Assembly: GCA_943912855.1 (NCBI GenBank)
Contig: CALTVC010000020.1
Location: 1-58,266, forward strand
Origin: an uncultured Flavobacterium sp.
GTDB taxonomy: Bacteria > Bacteroidota > Bacteroidia > Flavobacteriales > Flavobacteriaceae
Length of the DNA: 58,266 bases
Direction of reading: 5' to 3'
In this document: one piece after another, positions 26,401 to 34,169 of the stretch
How the letters are laid out: every line of letters starts with the position of its first letter
Position numbering within the stretch: the first letter of the stretch is position 1
Made by a program: the position numbers and the translations under genes
The notes under the pieces: generated by a model
What the model was told of the DNA's origin: nothing
Seen by the model: only the letters and a program-made list of their open reading frames with translations
The model's database searches: none

Positions 26401-27375
26401 GGCGAGGTGCTGATTGCTAACTGGCCTATACAAACCTACTTTATTCCAGATGGAATAGGGAGCTACAGCGTTAATGGTACAAATTATATTGTAACCGCAA
26501 ACGAAGGTGACGAAAAAGAGTATGGCAGTTTTGTTGAAAGGACTACCATTGGTGCTTCTTCTTATACCCTAGATGCTGCGGTATATCCGCAAGCTGAAAT
26601 GCTTAAAAAGTCTTTCAATGCAGGTCGTTTCAGGGTAACAAATCTTAATGGAAATACTGATGCGGATACGGATTTTGAACAGATTTATGCGGTAGGCAGT
26701 CGTTCGTTCTCTATTTTCAATGCAGATAGTAAACAAATTGTATTTGATAGTGGAGATGATTTTGAAAGATATACTGCTGCCGAACCTTCTATAAGCACTT
26801 TGTTTAATTCAGATAGCGAAGATAACAGCTTTAAGAGTCGTAGTCGTGCTAAAGGGCCTGAGCCGGAAGGTATCACGCTAGCTCATATAAGCGATAGAGT
26901 ATTTGCATTTGTTGGTCTTGAAAGAGTAGGTGGTGTTATGGTCTACGACGTTACAGATCCTTCTAACGCACAGTTTGTAGACTATAAAAACAGTCGTATG
27001 GTTTCTGCTTATGGCGGAGATAATGGCCCTGAAGGTATTACGTACATAGATGCTGCGAATAGTCCTACAGGTATTCCATATATCATCGTAGCTAATGAAA
27101 TCAGCGGTACATTAAGTATTTACAGTGTTAATACAGAAAACCTGTCTACAGGAGAAGTAGTTAAACAACCAAAAGCATTTACGTTGTTCCCTAACCCGGC
27201 AGCAAATGGCATTGTATATTTCAATCGCGTAGCAGACGTAGAGGTGTTTGATTATACCGGTAAACTGATTCATTCGGCTAAACAGGCCTATACAATAGAT
27301 ACCAAGAGTTTTGCGACAGGGATTTACCTTGTAAAAACATCTGAAGGTATTGTAAAAAAACTGATAATAAAGTAG
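23440..27375 (+). CDS. Very large multidomain secreted protein: Ig-like, Calx-beta, choice-of-anchor I, type IX sorting domain
   Basis: The ~1311-residue exported protein starts at ATG 23440, which gives a signal peptide ending near MGAQ. In order there are an N-terminal beta-sandwich (about 20-200), an Ig-like block (TAPVVTVTPADAATNVAVNTP), a lamin-tail-like block (AGDMAFVGYRMNASSTEDQIALV), a second Ig-like block, a Calx-beta domain (NLVLNIESPAAGTVDLVV) and a beta-propeller of the choice-of-anchor I type (from about residue 750: DYLGSFDPSGVNHSTCEIVVY). Last comes a type IX sorting domain (FTLFPNPAANG..YTGKLI..TGIYLVK). It should be exported by the type IX system and attached at the surface. 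The function is unknown; adhesion or enzyme activity is possible. Confidence 0.85.
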   Translation: MIKNYTKNFLLLGGLLVANTMGAQTLLHYWNFNNNSSEAALTTVSQSIVGAPAITGIISGSSVIDFAGGTGQNFDVENLNAQNGDAAGTHLRFNTPIGSALIFSLPTTGYENPMVQFATRRSGSGAGTQTWSYSTDGTNYTVFSTVEPNNGNPELATLDFSAIASADNNPNFKLKVEFSLGSGGDGGNNRFDNFTLKATPIEGTADTTAPVVTVTPADAATNVAVNTPITIAFNEAVRLADNTAINNTNVDAVVSLHSGNANGPAVAFDATFANNTITITPSVALTNGQQYYVALLPNTIEDLSDNAVADSVTSLFSTIAVQTELTAGDMAFVGYRMNASSTEDQIALVTFVDIAAGTMINFTDAKYTTNAQPQCAGGFTWTANSCLPAGSVITIQTDTLITNTGTTGGSGFGLSSGGDQVIVYTGTAANPNYITALSSKGWVAQNTSCGGSDSMLPAGLTDLITASNLSTAPGSDSGNTVNAYYSGVQTGTVAELKATILNPANWTGVAAGTAPQQWPAWAFPSSPTVQSVAVISGTSIRLTFNNELDATAVATLSNYSGISDLVSAVATGNVVVLTYANAFVSGTSYELTVNNIEDEAGLTMACPYTYAFSFNTTISFDETYIVTNEEDGSLNLVLNIESPAAGTVDLVVKPAPFSTADSNDFTLATQTLTIPATGNTITVNIPIIDDEVAEQHSEYFVVSLENPQGLSISGDTFATIYIKDNDSQAPQPSHAIELDYLGSFDPSGVNHSTCEIVVYDPVSQKLFTTSAVEGRLDVINFANPEAPVTISSIDMTPYGGVTSVAVKNGVVAVASPAEPEDQNGSVVFFDTNGTFLKQVTVGALPDNISFTPDGTKVLTANEGQPNADYSIDPEGSVSIIDITGGVANLTNANVNTIYFTAYNTPEAEATLMVSGVRKLKATSTMSQDFEPEYITTSADSQKAWVALQENNAIAEINLASGTINSIWGLGTKDMSLPGNGFDISDNNGEVLIANWPIQTYFIPDGIGSYSVNGTNYIVTANEGDEKEYGSFVERTTIGASSYTLDAAVYPQAEMLKKSFNAGRFRVTNLNGNTDADTDFEQIYAVGSRSFSIFNADSKQIVFDSGDDFERYTAAEPSISTLFNSDSEDNSFKSRSRAKGPEPEGITLAHISDRVFAFVGLERVGGVMVYDVTDPSNAQFVDYKNSRMVSAYGGDNGPEGITYIDAANSPTGIPYIIVANEISGTLSIYSVNTENLSTGEVVKQPKAFTLFPNPAANGIVYFNRVADVEVFDYTGKLIHSAKQAYTIDTKSFATGIYLVKTSEGIVKKLIIK

Positions 27376-27415
27376 TGTTAGTTTCGTGTTTTTAATTTTT
27401 CCGACCGGAAAAATG

Positions 27416-27446
27416 ATCCCGCCTAGTCTTGGCGGGATTTTTTTTG
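27416..27446 (+). terminator. Intrinsic terminator of the type IX cargo gene
   Basis: ATCCCGCC / GGCGGGAT form a stem around TAGTCTT, followed by a long T run. Confidence 0.85.
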
Positions 27447-27535
27447 CATTGAAGTTTGTGCTAAATTGCTATATGTTACAGTTGCTACTTTTAGTGCTAC
27501 AAAGCCATTACAATGGCTTTACATTGTTACTACTT

Positions 27536-28390
27536 TTATGCTACAGCATTAAAAATGGCTACGGCTTCCATTGCTTCCTTCACATCATGCACACGAAGTA
27601 TTTTTGCACCTTTAATTAAAGATACGGTGTTGAGTACCGTAGTGCCATTTAATGCCTCTTGAGGAGAGGTGCCAAGCAATTTATAAATCATCGATTTTCT
27701 TGAGATGCCACTCAGTAATGGCAACCCGGTAATGGTACTGAAAAGTTCCAGCTTGTTCATCACCTCATAATTTTGGGTCAGGGTTTTTGCAAAGCCAAAA
27801 CCCGGGTCTATGATAATATCGTCAATGCCGTGCTTACGTGCCGCGTCAATACGTTCGCTAAAGTACTTTAGCATTTCGCCAATGATGTCATCGTAGTGGG
27901 TAAGGGTAGTCATGGTCTGTGGCGTACCGCGCATATGCATCATTATGTAAGGCACTTTATATTTGCCAACTGTCGGAATCATGGCGTCGTCGAGAAGTCC
28001 GGCAGCAATATCATTTATAATGGCAGCTCCGCTTTCTATACAGGCCGCTGCCACTTTAGCCCTGAACGTATCAATCGAAATTATAGTCTCCGGAAAATGC
28101 TTCAGTATAAGCTCCACAACCGGAACGGCGCGTTGCAGTTCCTCATCTTCGGTAACAAACTCAGCATTCGGTTTGCTGGAATACGCACCCAGGTCTATGA
28201 ACGTAGCGCCTTCGGTCAGTAGTTTTTCGGCCTGGCGTAAAAGTCCGCTTTCATCGTTATATTTTCCTCCGTCAAAAAAAGAATCGGGTGTTACGTTTAG
28301 TATCCCCATTACTTTCGGGGTACTCAGGTCTATGAGGGTTCCTTTACAATTTATGTGCATATGGGGTAGTTTGGTGTCCCGCTTTGGCAT
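27536..28390 (-). CDS. folP: Dihydropteroate synthase
   Basis: This enzyme condenses 4-aminobenzoate with dihydropterin pyrophosphate in folate synthesis and is the sulfonamide target. The 284-residue TIM-barrel shows the pterin motif NVTPDSFFDGG (32-42), a GAYSSKPNA variant of the family's GxxSxxPG motif, and IDPGFGFAKT. A later Met at residue 11 or 28 is possible, but MPKRD at 28390 is the full-length start. It is divergent from the DUF1599 gene; only 52 bp separate the start codons. Confidence 0.94.
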   Translation of the reverse strand: MPKRDTKLPHMHINCKGTLIDLSTPKVMGILNVTPDSFFDGGKYNDESGLLRQAEKLLTEGATFIDLGAYSSKPNAEFVTEDEELQRAVPVVELILKHFPETIISIDTFRAKVAAACIESGAAIINDIAAGLLDDAMIPTVGKYKVPYIMMHMRGTPQTMTTLTHYDDIIGEMLKYFSERIDAARKHGIDDIIIDPGFGFAKTLTQNYEVMNKLELFSTITGLPLLSGISRKSMIYKLLGTSPQEALNGTTVLNTVSLIKGAKILRVHDVKEAMEAVAIFNAVA

Positions 28391-28413
28391 TGGGGCGTTT
28401 TTTACTACATTTG
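28383..28413 (+). promoter_or_regulatory. Promoter of the DUF1599 gene, overlapping the folP start
   Basis: TTTGG (28383-28387), 18 nt and TACATTTG (28406-28413) form a consensus promoter on the plus strand. The -33 box overlaps the first codons of folP. Confidence 0.65.
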
Positions 28414-28427
28414 GAAAAATTTCAAAG

Positions 28428-28435
28428 CAAAGATA
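28428..28435 (-). promoter_or_regulatory. -7 element of folP
   Basis: CAAAGATA on the plus strand reads TATCTTTG on the minus strand, 37 nt before the folP start codon. It faces the DUF1599 promoter, and the two promoters overlap. Confidence 0.5.
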
Positions 28436-28442
28436 CTACTAA

Positions 28443-28985
28443 ATGAGCAATACCTCCCTGCAATATGACAAGGTGATAGCCGTGTGCCGCCAGCTTTATG
28501 CCAATAAAATGAAAGACTACGGTCCGGCATGGCGCATCCTTCGATTACCGTCGCTTACCGACCAGATTTTTATAAAGGCACAGCGCATACGCAGCCTTCA
28601 GGAAAATGAGGTGCGTATGGTAGATGAAGACGAAACAGGCGAATTCATAGCCATAGTAAACTATTCTATCATGGCATTGATTCAGCTGGAACTGGGTATT
28701 GCTGCCCAACCCGACCTTACTGCCGAAGAAGCTACGAAACTATACGACGAGAAAGTAACGCTGACCAAGAACCTTATGCTTGCCAAAAACCATGATTATG
28801 GTGAGGCGTGGAGGGATATGCGTGTTAGCTCGCTTACCGACTTGATTTTACAGAAGTTACTTCGCGTAAAGCAGATTGAGGATAACAAAGGCAAGACCCT
28901 TGTAAGCGAGGGTATAGATGCCAATTATCAGGACATGCTGAATTATGCTGTATTCGCGCTGATACACTTAGGCTTTGCCCAATAA
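28443..28985 (+). CDS. DUF1599 protein made of two repeats
   Basis: The 180-residue protein shows the DUF1599 signature twice: KMKDYGPAWRILRLPSLTDQ (about 19-38) and KNHDYGEAWRDMRVSSLTDL (about 118-137). Each is followed by a helix ending in a NY..MALI or NYAVFALI segment. The family is small and soluble, mostly of Bacteroidota, and has been linked to nucleotide-modification domains. The biochemical role is not established. It is divergent from folP and lies upstream of a MauE/DoxX-thioredoxin gene, the order seen in many relatives (recalled). Confidence 0.85.
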   Translation: MSNTSLQYDKVIAVCRQLYANKMKDYGPAWRILRLPSLTDQIFIKAQRIRSLQENEVRMVDEDETGEFIAIVNYSIMALIQLELGIAAQPDLTAEEATKLYDEKVTLTKNLMLAKNHDYGEAWRDMRVSSLTDLILQKLLRVKQIEDNKGKTLVSEGIDANYQDMLNYAVFALIHLGFAQ

Positions 28986-29018
28986 CAACTCATTAACAAA
29001 AGGCATGGTATTAAGCCT

Positions 29019-29026
29019 TAATTTTG
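29019..29026 (+). promoter_or_regulatory. -7 element upstream of the MauE/DoxX gene
   Basis: TAATTTTG matches TAnnTTTG, 16 nt before the ATG. It would allow transcription separate from the DUF1599 gene. Confidence 0.35.
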
Positions 29027-29042
29027 AGGAAAACTAATTAAA

Positions 29043-30164
29043 ATGAACACTTCAACAAAACAAAACATATCGTATGTACTGCGTGGGCTGGTAGCCTTTT
29101 TATTCCTGCTTTCGGCGGTAGCCAAAATGTACCCATCACCGTACTTTGCCATTTCCACTTTTGAAATGAAGCAACTTGTACCGCTTGGATTTTCTGAGGG
29201 GCTTGCCGTATACCTGTCGCGTACATTAATAGGAGCAGAGATCGCGCTTGGACTGCTATTGCTTCAGCCACATTATTTAAAACGTTTTGTAATACCTGCC
29301 ACCATTGCACTATTGGGCGTATTCATCATACACCTGGTTGTTACCATAGCAGGCGGTGGGAATTCGGGTAACTGTGGCTGTTTCGGTACACTGCTGCCTA
29401 TGACACCGCTTGAATCGGTTTATAAGAACGTAGTTACCGTAGCACTATTGGTTTGGTTGTACAAACTGTTGCCTTCGGGTTCAGACCGTAGTAACTTCTT
29501 TATCCTTACTACCGTGCTGTTCGCATCAATACTAAGTGTATTTATGTTGGCACCCATTAAACCGCAAAGCAGCGATACTACGTTTGACGTAGGAGCGCCC
29601 ATCCCTGAAGAAATGGCTACAGATAGCCTTGCTTCTCCTGCAATTGATAGCGTTGCGCCGGCAACCGAAAATGCAACTACCACAACAACTGCCATAGCAC
29701 CATCTGAAACTAAAGCAGAAGGAACCAAAACAGAAACTACTGCAACAGCAAAGGCTGAGGTTCCTGCAGGACCTGCACCTAAAAAATCAGTATATTCTAA
29801 CTTTTTTGCGAATGCCGATAAGGGTAAGAAAATCATAGGGATGTTTGTACCGGGCTGTGACCACTGTCGTGAAGCCGCCAAGGAAATGACCGAACTACGC
29901 AAAAAGAACAAGGATTTTCCGGAACTTGAAATCATCTTTATGGATGAGGAAGCTGAGAAAATCCCTGAATTCTTAGATTATGCGGGCGCTAAATACCCGT
30001 ATAAGATTTTAGATATTGTTTCGTTCTGGAAGCTGTTGGGTAACAATAAAGATACTCCTGGTGTGCTGTACCTTTGGAACGGAAACATCATAAAAGAATG
30101 GCAGGGTATAGAGGGTGAGAAATTCAACCCGGCTGCCCTGATGAAAGAACTTAATAAAAAGTAA
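29043..30164 (+). CDS. MauE/DoxX membrane domain fused to a thioredoxin-like domain (BT_3928-like)
   Basis: The 373-residue protein has a four-helix MauE/DoxX-type membrane domain (about 10-150, with FLFLLSAVAKMYPSPYFA and a NCGCFG loop), then a low-complexity Thr/Ala/Glu linker (about 185-245). A C-terminal thioredoxin-like domain with the CDHC pair at 272-275 (FVPGCDHCREAAKEM) follows. The cysteine loop in the membrane part plus the CXXC suggests electron transfer across or at the inner membrane. It resembles the Bacteroidota family named after BT_3928, found near tpiA as it is here. It overlaps the next gene by one base. Confidence 0.8.
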   Translation: MNTSTKQNISYVLRGLVAFLFLLSAVAKMYPSPYFAISTFEMKQLVPLGFSEGLAVYLSRTLIGAEIALGLLLLQPHYLKRFVIPATIALLGVFIIHLVVTIAGGGNSGNCGCFGTLLPMTPLESVYKNVVTVALLVWLYKLLPSGSDRSNFFILTTVLFASILSVFMLAPIKPQSSDTTFDVGAPIPEEMATDSLASPAIDSVAPATENATTTTTAIAPSETKAEGTKTETTATAKAEVPAGPAPKKSVYSNFFANADKGKKIIGMFVPGCDHCREAAKEMTELRKKNKDFPELEIIFMDEEAEKIPEFLDYAGAKYPYKILDIVSFWKLLGNNKDTPGVLYLWNGNIIKEWQGIEGEKFNPAALMKELNKK

Positions 30165-30358
30165 TGATACAGAACAAAAGGCTTAAATCGCTATTGGCTT
30201 CGCTTATCGTCTATTTGGTTGGCGCGCTCTTGTACAAGAATTCTGACGGCAACCTATTCCTGATAATTCCGGGAGGCTTGCTTATGCTGGTTGGTCTGGT
30301 ACTGAATGTAGGATTTATGGTAGGCATATTTAAGGACGTATTCTTTAAAAAACGTTGA
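30164..30358 (+). CDS. Small two-helix membrane protein
   Basis: The 64-residue hydrophobic protein has two membrane helices (about 8-25 and 30-55) and basic ends (NKRLK, FFKKR). The ATG overlaps the last base of the MauE/DoxX gene, and its TGA overlaps the TTG start of the permease. It is translationally coupled on both sides; the function is unknown. Confidence 0.7.
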   Translation: MIQNKRLKSLLASLIVYLVGALLYKNSDGNLFLIIPGGLLMLVGLVLNVGFMVGIFKDVFFKKR

Positions 30359-31431
30359 TTCGCTATTTTTTACATAAGACAGGTTATGCGCTCCTAACAT
30401 TGTTTGGGGTGGTTACGGTCATATTCTTTTTGTTCAACGTACTGCCGGGCGACCCCGCGCGTATGATGCTGGACCAAAACGAAAACAGCGAACAGCTTGC
30501 CCTTATCCGTAAGAAATATGGTTTTGATAAACCCATAGCCACACAATACCTGTATTACCTAAACGACCTTTCGCCGATATCTTTCCACAGTACCAATGCT
30601 GATGATTATACCTATTTATCAGATGGGAAGTATAGCGCGGCAAAGCTATTTACTATTGGTAACACCACAACCGTTATAAAAGCGCCCTACCTGCGCGAAA
30701 GCTTCCAGAAGAGTGGCAAAAAGGTAAGTCAGGTTATAGGCGATACGTTGCCGAATACTGTGGTGCTCGCGTGTTTTGCCATACTCATAGCCATAGCCAT
30801 AGGAGTACTACTTGGCGTGGTTTCGGCACTGTATAAAGATACCTGGATAGACCGCACCATAGCCCTGATTAGTACGCTGGGCATGAGCCTGCCGTCGTTC
30901 TTTGCTGCCATATTGTTTGCCTGGGTATTCGGTTTTTTGTTGCATGAACTTACTAACCTGAACATGACAGGCAGTTTGTACGAAGTAGACGACTTTGGTA
31001 ACGGAAGCCACATACAATGGAAGAACATTATACTGCCTGCCGTAGTACTGGGCATACGTCCGCTTGGGGTAGTTATACAGCTAATGCGAAACTCATTACT
31101 CGAAGTACTCAGCCAGGATTACATCCGTACGGCACGTGCCAAGGGATTGAGCGAAATCCGTATTATACGTAAACATGCCTTAAAGAACGCGCTGAACCCT
31201 GTGGTTACGGCCATATCGGGTTGGTTTGCAAGTATGCTTGCCGGAGCTGTGTTTGTAGAATATATCTTCGGGTGGAATGGTTTGGGCAAAGAAGTAGTAG
31301 AAGCACTAAATACACTCGACCTGCCTGTAATTATGGGCTCGGTATTGGTAATCGCTGCAACCTTTGTAGTGATAAACATACTGGTAGATGTGATTTATGC
31401 GTGGCTTGATCCGAGGATTCGATTGGAATAA
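30355..31431 (+). CDS. ABC transporter permease, DppB/OppB type
   Basis: This is an inner-membrane permease of a peptide/nickel-type ABC importer. The 358-residue protein has an N-terminal helix with the family-specific FFLFNVLPGDPARMM, further helices (about 130-345) and the EAA-like loop (DYIRTARAKGLSEIRIIRKHALKNA) that contacts the ATPase. I accept TTG 30355, which overlaps the preceding TGA (TTGA), because it gives the standard N-terminus MIRYFLHKTGYALLTLFGV. No second permease, ATPase or binding protein is encoded nearby, so its partners must lie elsewhere. Confidence 0.88.
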   Translation: MIRYFLHKTGYALLTLFGVVTVIFFLFNVLPGDPARMMLDQNENSEQLALIRKKYGFDKPIATQYLYYLNDLSPISFHSTNADDYTYLSDGKYSAAKLFTIGNTTTVIKAPYLRESFQKSGKKVSQVIGDTLPNTVVLACFAILIAIAIGVLLGVVSALYKDTWIDRTIALISTLGMSLPSFFAAILFAWVFGFLLHELTNLNMTGSLYEVDDFGNGSHIQWKNIILPAVVLGIRPLGVVIQLMRNSLLEVLSQDYIRTARAKGLSEIRIIRKHALKNALNPVVTAISGWFASMLAGAVFVEYIFGWNGLGKEVVEALNTLDLPVIMGSVLVIAATFVVINILVDVIYAWLDPRIRLE

Positions 31432-31471
31432 GATTTGATAATTAAGTAACTGCCCTTACGGTATTACTGCT

Positions 31472-31479
31472 TAAATTTG
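31472..31479 (+). promoter_or_regulatory. -7 element upstream of the TlpA-like gene
   Basis: TAAATTTG lies 21 nt before the ATG in a 69-nt gap. No good -33 box is seen. Confidence 0.3.
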
Positions 31480-31500
31480 TTTATATAAATTGTTTTTGAA

Positions 31501-32001
31501 ATGAAAAGATTACTTTTACTGCCAATACTATTCATGATGATAGCGTGTCAGGCACAAGATAAAACCGAGTTTGGTAAAGAAGCCCTTGAGGCAAAAATGA
31601 CTTCGGTAGACGGAAAAGAAATAGCCTTTAAAGATATACTTGTCCAGTACAAAGGTCAGGTAGTGGTTATAGACGTGTGGGCATCATGGTGCCCGGATTG
31701 TAAAAAAGGCATGCCAAAGGTGCACGACCTGCAAAAGCAGTTCCCTAATGTTAAGTACCTGTTTCTGTCGTACGACCGTGTAGACGAAAAATGGAAACAG
31801 GGCATAGAGTCGTTCAATACAAAAGGGGGTGACAACTATCACGTGGGGACCAGCATGAAAGAAGGCGCTTTTAGCAAAGACATTAAACTCGACTGGATTC
31901 CGCGCTACATGGTAGTAGACAAAAACGGTAAGATAGCGCTGTTCCGCGCCATTGAAGCCGACGATGAAAAGCTTATCACTACATTAAAATCAATACAATA
32001 A
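31501..32001 (+). CDS. Thioredoxin-like lipoprotein, TlpA/ResA type
   Basis: The 166-residue lipoprotein has lipidation Cys16 (MMIACQAQ) and a thioredoxin fold with the active-site WCPDC pair (Cys64, Cys67 in WASWCPDCKKG). A cis-proline region (DWIPRYMVVDKNGK) is also present. It is expected to reduce disulfides in the periplasm. Its stop codon overlaps the tpiA start (TAATG), so it is coupled to tpiA. It lies two genes after the MauE/thioredoxin protein, a plausible redox partner. Confidence 0.87.
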   Translation: MKRLLLLPILFMMIACQAQDKTEFGKEALEAKMTSVDGKEIAFKDILVQYKGQVVVIDVWASWCPDCKKGMPKVHDLQKQFPNVKYLFLSYDRVDEKWKQGIESFNTKGGDNYHVGTSMKEGAFSKDIKLDWIPRYMVVDKNGKIALFRAIEADDEKLITTLKSIQ

Positions 32002-32756
32002 TGAGAAAGAAGATCGTTGCAGGTAACTGGAAAATGAATAACGACATTAACCAGACCGTAGCCCTGCTTGATGAACTAATAGCTAAAAAACCTGAATATA
32101 CTGCGGCTAAAATTGTAGTAGCTCCAAGTTTTATAAACCTTACTACAGCTGTTGCCAAAACCAATGGTACAGGTATCATAGTAGCGGCACAAAACATGCA
32201 CCAGGCAGAAAGCGGCGCTTTTACAGGCGAAGTATCTGTGGGTATGCTTAAGAGCGCTCACGTAAATACAGTAATCCTTGGTCACTCAGAGAGACGTGCT
32301 TACTTTGGTGAAACCAATGAAATCCTTGCCAAAAAAGTAGACACTGCTCTTGCACACGGTCTTACCATTATATTCTGTTTTGGTGAAGAACTTGCCGACA
32401 GGCAAAGCGAAAACCACTTTGCAGTGGTAGAGAGCCAGCTACGTGAAGGTCTTTTCCACATAGCGCAAGAAAACTGGGCTAACGTGGTACTTGCTTATGA
32501 GCCGGTTTGGGCTATTGGTACAGGCTTAACAGCTTCACCTGACCAGGCACAGGAAATGCACGCGTTTATCCGTAACCTTATTGCACAGGCGGTAAGCCCT
32601 GCAGTTGCCGAGGCTACTTCTATCCTTTACGGTGGTAGCGTGAAGCCGGACAATGCAACCGAAATTTTCGGTAAGCCGGATGTAGATGGTGGTCTTATAG
32701 GTGGCGCTGCACTTAAAGCTGATGACTTCCTTGGTATTCTTAAAGGTATCGAATAG
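32001..32756 (+). CDS. tpiA: Triosephosphate isomerase
   Basis: This glycolytic enzyme interconverts dihydroxyacetone phosphate and glyceraldehyde 3-phosphate. The 251-residue TIM barrel has NWKMN with Lys11, catalytic His95 (ILGHSERR), catalytic Glu167 in the AYEPVWAIGTG loop, and the phosphate-binding YGGSV near the end. The ATG shares a base with the preceding stop codon. A strong terminator follows. Confidence 0.97.
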   Translation: MRKKIVAGNWKMNNDINQTVALLDELIAKKPEYTAAKIVVAPSFINLTTAVAKTNGTGIIVAAQNMHQAESGAFTGEVSVGMLKSAHVNTVILGHSERRAYFGETNEILAKKVDTALAHGLTIIFCFGEELADRQSENHFAVVESQLREGLFHIAQENWANVVLAYEPVWAIGTGLTASPDQAQEMHAFIRNLIAQAVSPAVAEATSILYGGSVKPDNATEIFGKPDVDGGLIGGAALKADDFLGILKGIE

Positions 32757-32778
32757 TTTATACTTTTATATAAAATTC

Positions 32779-32812
32779 AAAAGCGGCTCTTAATATAAGA
32801 GCCGCTTTTTTT
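32779..32812 (+). terminator. Intrinsic terminator of tpiA
   Basis: A perfect 14-bp stem (32779-32792 with 32796-32809) encloses a 3-nt loop and is followed by a T run. Confidence 0.92.
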
Positions 32813-32818
32813 GTCTAA

Positions 32819-32856
32819 CAGAAAAAGAACTCCCGTTGTGGACCGGGAGTTCTTTA
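32819..32856 (-). terminator. Intrinsic terminator of the hom operon
   Basis: AAAGAACTCCCG pairs with CGGGAGTTCTTT (12 bp) around an 8-nt loop; read on the minus strand a T run follows. It lies 41 nt beyond the hom stop codon. Confidence 0.8.
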
Positions 32857-32897
32857 GGTAATGGAGAATAGTTTAGAAAAAAAATCCGTTGTTTGTG

Positions 32898-34136
32898 TTA
32901 CGCAGGTATAGCCTGCGCTGTGGAGGCGCTTTTTTCATTTTCGTTTACCACATTAATAAGGATAAACGAAACATCAGTGCCAAATTGTTGTTGTAGTTGT
33001 ATTAGGTTGTTTAGCGTAATGTCTCCTGTTATGTAACCCGAATGATTGTTCAGGTAGGCTTCTTCTACTTCGTTAAAAGCAAGTTTCAGTGCTTCGGCAT
33101 CTTCTTTCTTATGACGAACCAGTACTTTAAGTTCTGCTTCGTTGCTTAAGATGAGGTTTTCCTCACGCGATATTTTCTTGTATTCGTACTTATAATCATA
33201 GCTTAGCGCCGAAATGTCTGATAGTACCGCCGATGCCGTAGGGTAGGCACCCGCACCACGACCTACAAAGAAATGTGTATCGGCAAAGTACGTTTTTGTA
33301 ATAACCCCGTTAAACACATCGTCTACGTTGTACAGCTTGTCTTCGGGAGTTACAAATTTAGGTGTAACAAATGCCGAAATCGTGTTGCCGGCACCTTTAA
33401 ACGCCTGGGCTACCAGCTTAATTTTTAAGCCTTTTTCCTTGGCGTATTTCAGCTCCAGTTCGCCTATGTTATCTATGCCCAGGTTGAATATCTCATCAGG
33501 ACTGGCTATGTAGCCAAATGAGTGGGCAAGGAGGATAAGCAGTTTGTATTTGGCATCAAAACCACCGGTGTCCAGTATTGGGTTGCTTTCGGCAAAGCCC
33601 AGGTCTTGTGCCTGTTTTAGCGCGTCGTTATAGCTGAGGTTTTCAGCAAACGTTTTGGTAAGTATATAATTGGTACTGCCATTAACAATACCTTCAATAG
33701 AATCGAGCAGGTCGTTATCATAGTATTCTTCAAGATTACGGATTATAGGCATACTGGCACAGGCAGCGGCTTCGTACAATAGCGGAACATTATATTCACG
33801 TTGTAGCTCTAACAGCTCCAGGAAGTGCTCTGCAACCATTTTTTTATTGGCACTTACTACTGCCTTTCCTTTTTTAAGCGCAGCCGAAACAATTTCAAAC
33901 GCCGCGTCGGCATCGTCTATCAGCTCTACTACTACGTTTATTTCGTCATCGTTAAGGATGTCGTTTTTATCATAGGTAAAGTGTTCCGCGCTTATTTCAC
34001 GCTGTTTGTCTTTGTTCTTAACACAAATGTTCTTGATGCTTGCCTTTAGTGCCGGGGTTTTTTCCAGTACTTCGTACAGGCCGTGGCCTACTACGCCAAA
34101 CCCAAACAGCCCTATGTTTAATTGCTTCCTTGCCAT
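32898..34136 (-). CDS. hom: Homoserine dehydrogenase (monofunctional)
   Basis: This enzyme reduces aspartate semialdehyde to homoserine with NAD(P)H. The 412-residue protein has the nucleotide motif LFGFGVVGHG (about 9-18), the SANKKMVAEH segment with the conserved lysine, the catalytic-domain signature (GIVNGSTNYILT) and a C-terminal region of ACT-like size. It is not fused to aspartokinase. It follows the trans-sulfuration enzyme gene by 33 nt on the same strand. It is therefore probably under the SAM riboswitch at 35.5 kb, suggesting a homoserine supply dedicated to methionine. Confidence 0.93.
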   Translation of the reverse strand: MARKQLNIGLFGFGVVGHGLYEVLEKTPALKASIKNICVKNKDKQREISAEHFTYDKNDILNDDEINVVVELIDDADAAFEIVSAALKKGKAVVSANKKMVAEHFLELLELQREYNVPLLYEAAACASMPIIRNLEEYYDNDLLDSIEGIVNGSTNYILTKTFAENLSYNDALKQAQDLGFAESNPILDTGGFDAKYKLLILLAHSFGYIASPDEIFNLGIDNIGELELKYAKEKGLKIKLVAQAFKGAGNTISAFVTPKFVTPEDKLYNVDDVFNGVITKTYFADTHFFVGRGAGAYPTASAVLSDISALSYDYKYEYKKISREENLILSNEAELKVLVRHKKEDAEALKLAFNEVEEAYLNNHSGYITGDITLNNLIQLQQQFGTDVSFILINVVNENEKSASTAQAIPA

Positions 34137-34169
34137 TACTTCTTCCTTAGTTGATAGTTGATAAAAAAA

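Noticed and set aside
27449..27535. Possible extra gene or hairpin terminator between the type IX cargo gene and folP
   Set aside because: There is a hairpin (AAAGCCA / TGGCTTT), but no T run follows on either side and no ORF with protein-like character.
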